NCBI RefSeq assembly: GCF_003594885.1
Contig: NZ_QZEZ01000002.1
Coordinates: forward strand, 1 to 64,000
Direction of reading: 5' to 3'
Source of the DNA: Vallicoccus soli
GTDB taxonomy: Bacteria > Actinomycetota > Actinomycetes > Motilibacterales > Motilibacteraceae
Length of the DNA: 64,000 nt
In this document: piece after piece, positions 40,801 to 46,418 of the stretch
Layout of the letters: every line of letters begins with the position of its first letter
Position numbering within the stretch: the first letter of the stretch is position 1
The notes under the pieces: model-generated
Told to the model about the DNA's origin: nothing
The model's database searches: none
Seen by the model: only the letters and a program-made list of their open reading frames with translations
Program-made: the position numbers and the translations under genes

Positions 40801-43342
40801 CCGCGGTGACGGCGTAGCGGTACGACGTGCCGTTCTGCACCGCGCTGTCGTCGTACGTCCTGCCCGTCCGCGGGGCGGGGGTCACGCGGTTCGCGGGGAC
40901 GAGCTCCGGGTCGGAGCCGGTGGCGCGGTAGACGTGGTAGCCCGCGAGGTCGGCGTCCTCGACGGCGTCCCAGGCGAGGTGCACGAGGCCGTCGCGGCCG
41001 TCGGCCACGAAGCCCGCCGGCGCGGCCGGGGCCGCGGTGTCGGCCACCTCGACCTCGAGGTGGGTGATCTTCGTGTTGGTGCCACCGGTCGCGTCGAGCG
41101 TGAGGCGGCCGTCGGCCACCTCGACGACGGCGGTGCGGGTCGCGAACTCCTGGGCGGCGGTCGCCTGGAAGCCGTCCACGACGGGCTCGCCCTCGGCCAG
41201 CACCCGGTGCACCGAGTCGTAGCAGGGCGCCGGGCAGCCGGTCCTGGCCGCGCCGGCCTGGTCGCCGACGCCGACGGTCACCGCGTAGGCGCCGTTCGGG
41301 ACCGCGACCTCGTACGAGCCGTCGGGCGTCGCGTTGGTCGTGAGGCCGCTGCCCTGCATGTGCAGGATCGAGGCCTGCAGCGGGGTCACGCCCGCGCGCG
41401 CCGGGCGGGTGCGGCCCGCGGCGGCGAGGCTCAGCGGCTCGTGCGTGCCGGGCTCGACCCAGCCGCTGCCGCGGGCGTTGCCGAACGCCTGGCCGTAGTC
41501 CTTGCGGTAGCCCTCGACCGCCGCGCCGGCCTGGTCGACGAAGTCGACCCTCAGCGGCAGCTCGGCGACGGCGGGCGCCGCGGCGTCCGGGGTGGCGGTC
41601 ACGGTCGCCGAGGCCGCGGAGCGCTGCCCGGCACGGTCGACGGCGACGACCGCGTAGCGGTAGGTCGTGTCGTTCGCGGCGGTCGTGTCCTCGAACGCCG
41701 AGGCGCCGAGCGGCTGGTCGCCGTTCAGCGGGGTGCCCGTCGTCGGGACGGTGGTGCCGGTGCTGCGGAAGACGTCGTACCCGGCGAGGTCGTCCTCGCC
41801 GCCGTCGGCCCAGTCGAGCGCGACGCGGGCGTCGCCGGCGGTGGCCGTGAGGCCGGTGGGCGCGGCGGGCTTGGCGTCGGCCGGCGTGGGCGTGACGGTG
41901 ATGTAGTCGATCTTGGTGTTGGTGCCGCCCTCGGCGTCGACGGTGAGGAACCCGTCGGCCACCTGGACGCCGGTCAGCGTCGCGGTCCTGAAGCGGGCGG
42001 CACCGGTGGTCGTGCTGGTCACGGGGAACCTGTCGACCGCGACGGTGCCCTCGACGCGGAGGCGGTGCGTCGTCGGGTCGCTGCCCGGCGACGCGTCGCC
42101 GACGGCCACCTCGACGTCGTAGGAGCCCGCCGGCACGGCGAGCTGCCAGGCGCCCTCCTGCTTGATCGTGCCGGCGGCGGGCGCCGGGACGTCGTCGGCC
42201 TGCATGTGCATGAGCGAGGCCAGGCGCGGGTCGAGCCCCGCCTCGGTCCGCACGCGGCCGTTGCCGACGAGGTTGAGGGGGACCCGGGTGCCGGGGACGA
42301 CCCAGCCGTACCCGCGGTCGTTCGCGTAGTTCTGGCCGTGGTCCTTGAGGTAGCCGGTGACGGCGGGGCCGGCCTGGCTGCTGAAGTTCACCTGCACGGG
42401 CAGGGGCAGCGCGGTCGGCTCGGCGGCGTCGGGCATCCCCCACGCGAGCGCGGCCGGCGCCTGCACGCCGTCGGCGTCGACCGACGCCACGGCGTAGTAG
42501 CGCACGGTGCCGCGCGGCGCCGTGGTGTCCTCGTACGCGCTGCCGGTCACGGTGGCGGCCGGGGTGCCGGTCGTCGGCACCGGGAGCGTGGCGGAGGTGA
42601 AGACCTCGTACGCCGTCGCGCCCTCGGCGTCGTCCCAGTCGAGGCTCACGCCCGAGGTGCCCGAGGTCGCGGAGACGCTCGCGACCGGGTTCGGCGTGGA
42701 CTCGATGGTGACGTACTGGAGCTTGGTGTTGGTGCCCCCCACGGCGTCGACCGTCAGGACCCCGTCGGTGACGGTGACCGAGGTCGTGCCCGTGGTGAGC
42801 CGCGACGGGGTGCAGTTGGCCGCCGTGGAGCGGGCGAAGCCGGAGACGACCGGGACGCCCTCGACGTTGACGGTGTGCGACTCCGCGTCGTTGCCGAGGT
42901 TGGCGTCGCCGACGCCGACGGTGACCTCGTACGTGCCGTTCGGCAGCGCGTGGTCCCAGGCCACCGGGGTCGCGTTGTTCGTCGCGTTCGTGGCCGGCGC
43001 CTGCATGTGGACGAACGTGCGCTGCTGCGGCGTCAGGGCGGTGCAGGTGCTGCGGTCGCGGGTGTTCAGCGGGACGCCGAAGGGCACGTGGGCGCCCTGC
43101 AGGCTGTCCTGGCGCACCCAGCCGTAGCCCCGCGCGCCGTCGAACGCGGCGCCGGTGTCCTTGGTGAACCCCGCCGGCACGGCGGAGGCGTCGGGCTGGA
43201 AGTTGACCTTCACGCTCAGGTCCGGCGTGACGGCAGCTCGGGCGACGCCGGCGAGCGCGGGCGTCATGGTCGCCAGCATCCCGAGCAGGACGGTGACGAC
43301 CGTGCTCGCGGCGAGCCGCGAGCGCAGGTGTTCGGATGACAT
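28811..43342 (-). CDS. giant secreted multidomain protein (malectin-like, FN3-like and sorbosone-dehydrogenase-like propeller)
   Basis: About 4,843 residues in one uninterrupted frame. A signal peptide (LRSRLAASTVVTVLLGMLAT, cleavage after ...GVARA near residue 36) indicates export. I count eight or nine malectin-like carbohydrate-binding modules (recurring pattern GGTNTKxxYVxV or RVENAKVSAIEI). About a dozen FN3-like repeats follow the pattern PAAPTGLxAT...DLAGYxVYRS. Near residues 1850-2310 a beta-propeller (VVVGPDGKLYAGSITGQIYR, YATGVRNAYDLVW) resembles sorbosone dehydrogenases. Choice-of-anchor-D-like repeats, three copies of an unusual module of about 185 residues, an OmpL47-like segment and a LamG-like region follow. 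There is no sortase motif or C-terminal anchor, so it is probably released or held by carbohydrate binding. The start is uncertain: ATGs at 43342 and 43357 and a GTG at 43381 are in frame, none with a strong ribosome site. Role: extracellular polysaccharide or glycoprotein binding is inferred. Confidence 0.9.
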   Translation of the reverse strand: MSSEHLRSRLAASTVVTVLLGMLATMTPALAGVARAAVTPDLSVKVNFQPDASAVPAGFTKDTGAAFDGARGYGWVRQDSLQGAHVPFGVPLNTRDRSTCTALTPQQRTFVHMQAPATNATNNATPVAWDHALPNGTYEVTVGVGDANLGNDAESHTVNVEGVPVVSGFARSTAANCTPSRLTTGTTSVTVTDGVLTVDAVGGTNTKLQYVTIESTPNPVASVSATSGTSGVSLDWDDAEGATAYEVFTSATLPVPTTGTPAATVTGSAYEDTTAPRGTVRYYAVASVDADGVQAPAALAWGMPDAAEPTALPLPVQVNFSSQAGPAVTGYLKDHGQNYANDRGYGWVVPGTRVPLNLVGNGRVRTEAGLDPRLASLMHMQADDVPAPAAGTIKQEGAWQLAVPAGSYDVEVAVGDASPGSDPTTHRLRVEGTVAVDRFPVTSTTTGAARFRTATLTGVQVADGFLTVDAEGGTNTKIDYITVTPTPADAKPAAPTGLTATAGDARVALDWADGGEDDLAGYDVFRSTGTTVPTTGTPLNGDQPLGASAFEDTTAANDTTYRYAVVAVDRAGQRSAASATVTATPDAAAPAVAELPLRVDFVDQAGAAVEGYRKDYGQAFGNARGSGWVEPGTHEPLSLAAAGRTRPARAGVTPLQASILHMQGSGLTTNATPDGSYEVAVPNGAYAVTVGVGDQAGAARTGCPAPCYDSVHRVLAEGEPVVDGFQATAAQEFATRTAVVEVADGRLTLDATGGTNTKITHLEVEVADTAAPAAPAGFVADGRDGLVHLAWDAVEDADLAGYHVYRATGSDPELVPANRVTPAPRTGRTYDDSAVQNGTSYRYAVTAVDAAGNESAPVRGTATPADRTAPPAVADLVAVAGVESVALRWTPSTATDVSGYRVYRATGPIRELTDAEHVGSSPTPAYLDEGLTNGTTYHYVVVAVDTAGNVSALPAGVEATPTAAPDTEAPAAPTGLAATAGDARVELAWTASTSGDVVGYDVFRAATADGAGTKLNALPLTATAFTDATALNGTTYHYYVTASDLAGNASGRSGVASATPRDTTAPAAPRGVTATAGPASVTLRWTANTEPDLRGYRIYRSTTASVPTDEEHLVGLLTGRTGRTFLDSDLEPGTTYHYVLTAEDQLRNASAPSAVASATPTAPADTTAPAAPTGLSATVDGTDVRLAWTAVTATDLAGYNVYRSTGTAPRVKVNAAPVTATSATDSGAPAGSTSTYVVTAVDRSGNESVASGTATATPAQPALSAKVDFQTAAGAAAPGYTKDTGAAFSVAAGQGWVRQDSLAGAAHTPLDLSANTRDRARAGVDERLDSVIHMQYGDIVPLPTGNGNLTSGAWEKVVPNGRYTVTVGVGDQPGNGKTGCPAPCYDSTHTVRVEGVTAVDAFQATAAQEYETGTVTVDVTDGLLTVDAVGGNNTKLGFVDIASAGPVLPDTTPPAAPSGLSALPGDGSATLTWGASTSSDAVAYNVYRGATDVVVPSAASKVNTSPVVGLSLTDTGLTNGTTYHYVVTAVDQAGNESAASAVRSVVPAPGTGTTTVKVNFQDEATTPPAGYLADWGQAFGPRTSTGQGTGQSYGWVGVGTGTPLSLVGNGRNRNVASSGMPAAGLADLRMATFLHMQLPATVTGGVKTPGSWELAVPNGAYVVTVAVGDAGTPVDSTNWIGIENQNAIAAHVPTATAKSATATRTVVVSDGRLTLSPAGGTNTKIDYVDVVGVDRGGRPFSTAVTPANGATGVVTNASVTTDNALNPTDGAVDETSLGGGNVRLVRVLDGTPVAGRGVTSGGGDTVSFQADAPLSPSTLYRFEITEAVKDKGGRSFLPFSSVFTTAGGTGTEQPPGTVRAAFDKAASGASAGKMYTSVVVGPDGKLYAGSITGQIYRWTIGQDGTLSGEQVIDTVRTHAVQRGWEGAPNRTVIGMAFDPASTPSNPVLWITDNYAYLGQDVPNATGAISRLSGPNLENYQEVAVNLPRSIKDHETNSIAIRDGKLYVTQGSMNAMGATDGTWKRPEHLLSAAVLELDPAKLPAQLPVDVATPDLQAPARSGVPAHTGTYDPYAPGAPLTLYATGVRNAYDLVWHSNGHLYSGTNGSAAGGNTPATPNPLPASCANRPDGGYSGPSAPAITGNRQAETDYVFDVRKGKYYGHPNPVRCEYVLNAGNPNGYTGNPLFKVNAYPLGQAADPNYDLAGVYDAGLHASANGTIEYKNTRAFGGAFAGKLVVVRYSANQELAAFDVDAQGALSAPVTGLTGFTGFRQPLDVAEDVATGNLYVTELTDNPATTGIVLLKPQGGAGSTGRAEVTERLVFSDVQGGAASAAQQVTVRNTGGGALTVGGASATGTDAARFTVGTPSKPFPAVLQPGETMTIPVAFAPTTAGPRTATLSVSSDDPRSATATTRLRGLGTLGTGGSNEPSLQWILQTLEVPVQTGDPDPTNNDMPATSGMLGDEVAVQSFTKAAFDHPVEVQPLSLYGPDGPAANPYVVTVAAHTTGRPAERTVLFRGPNSSNQQLLPAVTDVGEYDLETPFGLDFTWHGLSNRVAYSEDALNTWGGATPHKVRVYPLKDAAGALVPNAYVVAPEDVPSPVDYQDAVLVLRNVKPATTTGPVEGKVTTSVPELVFSGVRGTTIPTRSVVVTNETLEPVTVTPSVTGTHAGAFALVGGAQEVAAGATATFQVRFAPTSAQPLGHLEAALRIATTSTGSPLVEVGLHGLATPGEQGGNEPPLKAVVDTLGHPVDVGGTGLILGTGAAPIGEEVAAQQFVKAGTAPVTLTPVARYSPDEVLPFGWYPATAGDPELREVGVIALDNEQTLNPAVQPGGSASFDPGTAPFGLYVDSKSFGRVSYTQDGLNVGAGRTVHAARTWPAKDRSGKVVPGTYLVGFEDATNGDYQDYLFRITGVRPAADSATGTALARVDFTTPAGPVAAGYTADSGAPYSDAAGRGWVRPGTGTPLDMGSLTRERTGTAEQRSRTLVLMQPTATQSPNGDGAWELAVPNGTYTVTVEAGDASFTDSVHTVRVEGQVAVAGFVPTTATPFQTGRVTVPVSDGRLTVDAVGGTNTKVTYVDVDRTTVTGDTTAPTVTATVSGLQQSAGTFKNTATVTVTATDAGSGVASTSYSLDGGAFRTYTGPVEVTTTGAHTVRARAVDVAGNIATSATTTFSVVTAAPSTANVVLENVDGVPFADRLVMNRIQNPETGKRCRDTAACDPVTGPFFPVNGVHDVATLRIRNTGTDALNVTGLAVTGPFALVDPQAAPALVAAGASLDVPVRFTATAAGSAAGLWTGSLTVTTDDVDEPSLPVELAGFWQSQSEGGQEPDLTEITRLFGYRTAITSAGQSINQQGLVTAVGDEVLSPYWVRTSATAPVTVRQLAAFHTQGNTATIGWHAKGSSSVTNVVTHAGVDGQSVLPHRNGSTTQYASGTFSPAGAFGLRIDSEWSDPARNNSAVDVENGCVGTCGHHMRFWPVRDRAGAVVPGSWIVAMDYSGINYDYQDNVYLVTGMRPELAVDPAAPAPVPGASSLQLGFDAAVPGTVADKDGTGTGFTSVQRNKQDTTGTTSSYQAPLLDVVTSAPGTLAVTSNGGATTGSNAGTDNTLVNGLQTAFDGTAGTFAVTGRLLGPVAGFDAGSEQAGVMLGANQDNFVKVAVINRSGVPSIELYAEQGGTGATVGTAVPVPGPATVGSLELVLIGDATAGTVRAAYRVDGGTLQVLPTAWTVPAGTRGTIFDAQSKAGLIVAHKGGAAFTATYDSFAVTAGDPTAGADQREALHRLDVAGSAPYTDSKGQVWTTDAGRYSPATAPAEGASTTQEIAGTTDDVLYRTYRGNVGNVAQDQRVLTYALPTRAAGTVDLRLHFAERAAGNNAVGRRVFDIEAEGKVVRRGFDVYAAAGGLNTAVVLPVRGVTVTDGVLDLAFRATADYPSIAAIEVLCQGTCPVDTTAPAAPTGLAATASTTGVALDWADNGEADVVGYDVYRATGTGAFAKLTATPVRASAYTDSTAAPSTAYGYRVVALDSSDNASAASATATVTTPAPPAPTSVRINAGGAAQTVGGTTWSACAATTACSGWVSGGFAYSEADTVTGIPAGLNNAVFQTEWTGGATGTGVVPVGQRAFGFDVPVVNGPYAVRLHFAELNKTGAGQRTFDVRLEGSTVLTAFDVWAAAGGIDRAVVREFPVTVTDGKVTIDFLRRVENAKVSAIEILPVLPDTTAPGAPAGLTATGALAGNTLSWTARTEADLAGYNVYRASSPTGTYTKLNGALLTGTTFSDTAAPVDAASSYQVTAVDRAGNESARSATATATRPAPDTTPPAVVTGLTATGSATGVALSWSASTAGDLAGYTVYRSSAATGPWTALTTSLITGTTFADPSAPQGAASYYQVTATDRSGNQSARSATASATRPDTTAPAAVTGLTATGSQTGIALSWGASTAGDLAGYSVYRASSATGTYTKLGGALLTGTTFTDTTAPAGAASWYQVTATDTAGNESPRPAAVSATRPGTTTQQPVRINAGGGAVTTGGVSWLADQWFTGGKSYSNAQVSAIAGTTDDVLYRTERSATGNLVPFSYGIPVANGTYTVRLHFAEIYFGATGGGAGGTGKRVLSANIEGGPVEVANLDLNAVAAPMTAVVREFQVPVTDGRVDIAFSSTVNQAKVSAIEVLPVTTTPPARPTVRINAGGPAQTVGGTTWAACSSTTACSGRVSGGFAHTEDDTITGLPAGTNQALYRSEWTGGATAPGAVVPVGSRAFGFDVPVTNGAYTVRLHFAELNKTGVGQRVFDVRLEGTEVLSRFDVRAAAGAIDRAVVREFPVTITDGRVTIDFIRRVENAKVSAIEIVPVG

Positions 43343-43435
43343 GCGGGAGCCCCCCATGGGCAGGCAGAGACGAGCCTTCACGCTGAGGGTGCGGTGCGGG
43401 AGGGGTCGGGCGACATGCCCCGTCGCGGCTGTTCT

Positions 43436-43455
43436 GCGTTGGGACCGCCCAACGC
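43436..43455 (-). promoter_or_regulatory. 20-bp palindrome upstream of the giant gene
   Basis: GCGTTGGG-ACCG-CCCAACGC is a perfect 8-4-8 inverted repeat about 95 bp upstream of the likely start. It is a candidate operator, possibly for the LuxR-type regulator encoded next door. No convincing -10/-35 pair could be assigned here. Confidence 0.4.
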
Positions 43456-43512
43456 GCCAGGGCCCGTCCGGGGTGGTCCCCTGCCTCGGGATCCCCTGCC
43501 CCGCAACGGCTG

Positions 43513-43589
43513 CGGGCCGCCCTGCCGGATCAGCGGCAGGACGGCCCGTAGTCGGGAAGACGCTGTCCCGTTGCAGCGCGCAGCAACGG
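43513..43589 (-). terminator. two terminator hairpins after the LuxR-type regulator
   Basis: CCGTTGC/GCAACGG (43568-43589) begins immediately after the regulator stop. A second hairpin, CGGGCCG-C-CCTGCCG pairing with CGGCAGG-A-CGGCCCG (43513-43548), follows. Together they should separate the regulator transcript from the giant gene. Confidence 0.62.
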
Positions 43590-44273
43590 TCAGCGGCGGA
43601 GCTGGAGCCCCACGAGCTCCGCGCGCGACCCCACGCCGAGCTTGCGCACGAGCGCGGCGACGTGCCAGCGCACCGTCGCCTCGCTCATCCCGAGCACGAG
43701 CGCCACGTCGCGGGTGGACCCTCCGCCGGACACGGCGGAGAAGACCTCCTGCTCGCGCGGCGTGAGCGCCACCGACCGTCCGTCGCGGAGCACGACGTCG
43801 CCCTGGGTCGAGCGCCGCAGGACCCTCAGCAACCGGGTGACGTGCTTGCGGCTGATGCCGGGCTCGCCGGCGTGCACCGCGCGCAGCGTCCGCCCGAGCA
43901 CCGCCGGGGGCAGGTCGAGCGAGAGCCAGCCGTCCGCGCCGGCGGCCATGACCCGCAGCAGGCTGTCGCCGTCGACCGCGTCGTCGGCCGAGAGGACCAC
44001 GACGACGGTGTCGGGTGACGCCGTGAGCACGGCCTGCACGGCCGCGACGACCCCCCCGGGGAACGGCGCCAGCACCAGGCACAGGTCGGGCCGCTCGACG
44101 GCCGCGGTGCGCGCGAGCGCCGCGGCGGCCTCGGCCTGGCCGACGACGCGCAGGCCGTCGGCCTCCACGGTGTGCCGCACGCCGAGGACCAGCAGCTGCT
44201 GGTCCCCGCCGACGAGCACCCGCAGCGGCGCCGCCGCCGGACCGGGCACCGCACTCGCGCGCGCGCTCGACAT
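43590..44273 (-). CDS. LuxR-type regulator with a degenerate receiver domain
   Basis: 227-residue NarL/LuxR-family protein. The N-terminal receiver-like domain (about 16-130) lacks the usual phosphorylation residues: the strand that normally reads LLDVRMPG is VLAPFPG, so the phospho-acceptor Asp position is Leu, and the usual GYLLK lysine is replaced in DGWLSLD. The C-terminal LuxR HTH (about 163-222, ALTPREQEVFSAVSGG and SEATVRWHVAALVRKLGV) is intact. It likely works without phosphotransfer, through a ligand or constitutively. It lies just upstream of and co-oriented with the giant secreted-protein gene, its probable target. No kinase is adjacent. Confidence 0.85.
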   Translation of the reverse strand: MSSARASAVPGPAAAPLRVLVGGDQQLLVLGVRHTVEADGLRVVGQAEAAAALARTAAVERPDLCLVLAPFPGGVVAAVQAVLTASPDTVVVVLSADDAVDGDSLLRVMAAGADGWLSLDLPPAVLGRTLRAVHAGEPGISRKHVTRLLRVLRRSTQGDVVLRDGRSVALTPREQEVFSAVSGGGSTRDVALVLGMSEATVRWHVAALVRKLGVGSRAELVGLQLRR

Positions 44274-44381
44274 CGAGCCCCCCTACCCCCTCGCCCGTCC
44301 GCGCGGCCCTCCCCCGGGCCGGGCGAGCACGCGCTCGCCGGGACGGGGACATCATGACCCGGCGGTGCCCCGCCGACACAG

Positions 44382-44395
44382 GATCGGCGCCGATC
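44382..44395. promoter_or_regulatory. 14-bp perfect palindrome GATCGGCGCCGATC
   Basis: A 7-7 perfect palindrome lies about 110 bp upstream of the LuxR-type gene and before the hyu terminator. It is a candidate autoregulatory operator. Another inverted repeat (GGCGAGC/GCTCGCC) lies closer to the gene. I see no other features in the 44274-44467 gap. Confidence 0.35.
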
Positions 44396-44467
44396 GGGGC
44401 AGATCCTCACCTGCGCGGCGGGGGCCGGAGGTCCCGGTCGTGACCCGGACGGCCCTACGTCGGCACG

Positions 44468-44508
44468 GAGCGTCCTCGCCCTCACCGACGATGAGGACGA
44501 GGACGCTC
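44468..44508 (-). terminator. terminator after the hydantoinase operon
   Basis: GAGCGTCCTCG pairs perfectly with CGAGGACGCTC. An inner CCTCA/TGAGG stem encloses a 7-nt loop, with one mismatch between the stems. It lies 45 bp beyond the HyuB stop. Confidence 0.8.
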
Positions 44509-44552
44509 AGGGTGAGTGAACAGGCAAGCGCTGTCCGTGAGGAGCTCGCCCG

Positions 44553-46418
44553 TCAGAGGACGTCGACGTCGGCGTGCGGCGCGCCCCCGGAGAGGCGCGC
44601 GTAGCCCGGGCCCCGGTCGAAGAAGGGCTCGTCCCCCGTGCGCGCAGCCCGCAGCGCGGCCCGCAGCGCGTCCGAGGCGGGCACGTCCACCACGGGCCCG
44701 TCCGGGCCGGCCGAGACCACCGCGCCGTAGTCCTCCCGCGCCCCCGCGAGGGAGACCTTCCCCCACGCGACGTCGCGGGCCACGGCCTCGTACGGGCGCT
44801 CGAGCGGGTCGCCCCAGCCGCCGCCGCCAGTGGTGCGGATGCGCACGACCTCTCCGGCGCGCACCGGCGCGGCGTCCTCCAGCGCGTCGACCTCGCGCTC
44901 GTCGGGCCCGCCGGGGTCGATCGTGACCTGGAAGGGCCGGCCCGCACGGCCGCCCTTGACGCCCCAGCACGACAGGATCGAGCGGTCGGCGATGGACATG
45001 AAGCTCGCGTCGCGCAGCATCCGCACGTGCTTCTCGTAGCCGAGGCCGCCCCGGTGCAGCCCGGGGCCGCCGGAGTCCACGGCGAGGGCGAGGCGCTCGA
45101 CCCGGAAGGGGAAGCGCGACTCGCTGAACTCCGTGGGGAGGTTCCGCGAGTCGGGGACCACGTGGATCGTGTCCTCGCCGTCGGCGTAGTAGCGACCGCC
45201 GGAGCCCCCGCCGAGCACCTCGCGCATGAGGTAGCGCTCGCCGCGCTCGTCGACGCCGTGCACCCCCGTGTAGCGGATCGTCTCCTGGTCCGCGGGCATG
45301 CGCCCGTCGACGGCCTTGGCCAGCACGCCGGCGAGCACGCCGAGCAGGCGCAGGATGACGAACGTCCGCGCGTTCGTGGGCGCCGGGAACACCGGGGTCA
45401 GGAGCGTCCCGGGGGGCGGGAACCGCATCTCGATGAGCGGGACGACGCCCTCGTCCACGTCGAGCTCGGCCATCCGCTCCGGCGAGTCGGCGAGGTTGCG
45501 CAGGATCGGCGCGAGCCACTTCTTGAGGAAGTTGCCGTCGGCGTAGTCGCCGCAGTGGTTGATCGGCCCCTTCGCCTGCGGGCCCGTGCCGGTGAAGTCG
45601 ACGAGCAGCCGGCCGCCGTCCTCGTCGGTCTTGGTGAGCGTGATGCGCTGCGCGTGCAGCCGCGGCGCGTCGACGCCGTCGTGCTCGGCGTAGTCCTCCC
45701 AGGTCCAGCTGCCGGCGGGGATCCGCGCCAGCACCTCGCGGCGGTACGTCTGCGTCGTCCGGTCGAGGATGGCGTCGAAGCACGCCTCGACCTCGCTGCG
45801 GCCGTACCGCGCGAAGAGCTCCGCGAGCCGCCGGCTGCCCATGAGGCACGCCGAGCACTCCGCGTCGAGGTCGGCCGCCAGCGCGTCGGGCATGCGCGAG
45901 TTGCGGGTCATGATCGTGAGCGCGGCGCGGTTGGGCACGCCCTGGTCCCAGAGCTTGATGGGCGGGACCATGAGCCCCTCCTCGAAGACGCTCGTCGCCC
46001 CCGAGGGCATGGACCCCGGGCAGCCGCCGCCGATGTCGTCGTGGTGCCCGAAGGCCTGCACGAAGGCGACGACCTCGCCCTCGTGGAAGACGGGCACCGT
46101 GACGCACAGGTCCGGCAGGTGCCCGATCCCGCCCTCGGAGAGGTAGACGTCGTTGTGGAAGAAGACGTCGCCGGGGCGCATCGTCGCCACCGGGTGGTCG
46201 CGCACGACGGGGTGCACCAGCGCGGAGTACGAGCGCCCGGTGAGCTTGCGCAGGCGCCGGTCGTGGATGCCGGCCCGGAAGTCGTGCGCGTCGCGGATCA
46301 TCGGCGAGCGCGAGGTGCGCGCGATCGCGGTCTCCACCTCGCGCTCCACCGCGGCGAGGCTGCCCTGGACGATCTCGACGAGCACCGGGTCGACGGCGCC
46401 GGGGGCCGCGGCGCTCAC
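44553..46418 (-). CDS. hydantoinase/oxoprolinase subunit B (HyuB family)
   Basis: 621-residue partner of the adjacent HyuA-type subunit. It shows HyuB-family blocks: DVFFHNDVYLSEGGIGHLPD, FGHHDDIGG, DFTGTGPQAKGPINH and a C-terminal RIRTTGGGGWGDPLERP. Such pairs perform ATP-dependent opening of hydantoins or 5-oxoproline, or carboxylate ketones such as acetone and acetophenone; the substrate cannot be read from sequence. The GTG start overlaps hyuA by GTGA. The surrounding ureide-catabolic genes make an N-heterocycle or acyl-urea substrate plausible. Confidence 0.92.
   Translation of the reverse strand: MSAAAPGAVDPVLVEIVQGSLAAVEREVETAIARTSRSPMIRDAHDFRAGIHDRRLRKLTGRSYSALVHPVVRDHPVATMRPGDVFFHNDVYLSEGGIGHLPDLCVTVPVFHEGEVVAFVQAFGHHDDIGGGCPGSMPSGATSVFEEGLMVPPIKLWDQGVPNRAALTIMTRNSRMPDALAADLDAECSACLMGSRRLAELFARYGRSEVEACFDAILDRTTQTYRREVLARIPAGSWTWEDYAEHDGVDAPRLHAQRITLTKTDEDGGRLLVDFTGTGPQAKGPINHCGDYADGNFLKKWLAPILRNLADSPERMAELDVDEGVVPLIEMRFPPPGTLLTPVFPAPTNARTFVILRLLGVLAGVLAKAVDGRMPADQETIRYTGVHGVDERGERYLMREVLGGGSGGRYYADGEDTIHVVPDSRNLPTEFSESRFPFRVERLALAVDSGGPGLHRGGLGYEKHVRMLRDASFMSIADRSILSCWGVKGGRAGRPFQVTIDPGGPDEREVDALEDAAPVRAGEVVRIRTTGGGGWGDPLERPYEAVARDVAWGKVSLAGAREDYGAVVSAGPDGPVVDVPASDALRAALRAARTGDEPFFDRGPGYARLSGGAPHADVDVL

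Noticed and set aside
28364-43339. 4,991-codon plus-strand open frame opposite the giant gene
   Set aside because: It is a shadow of the minus-strand gene. Its translation is Arg/Gly/Val/Asp-rich low complexity with no domains, while the minus frame has a signal peptide and many repeated domains.
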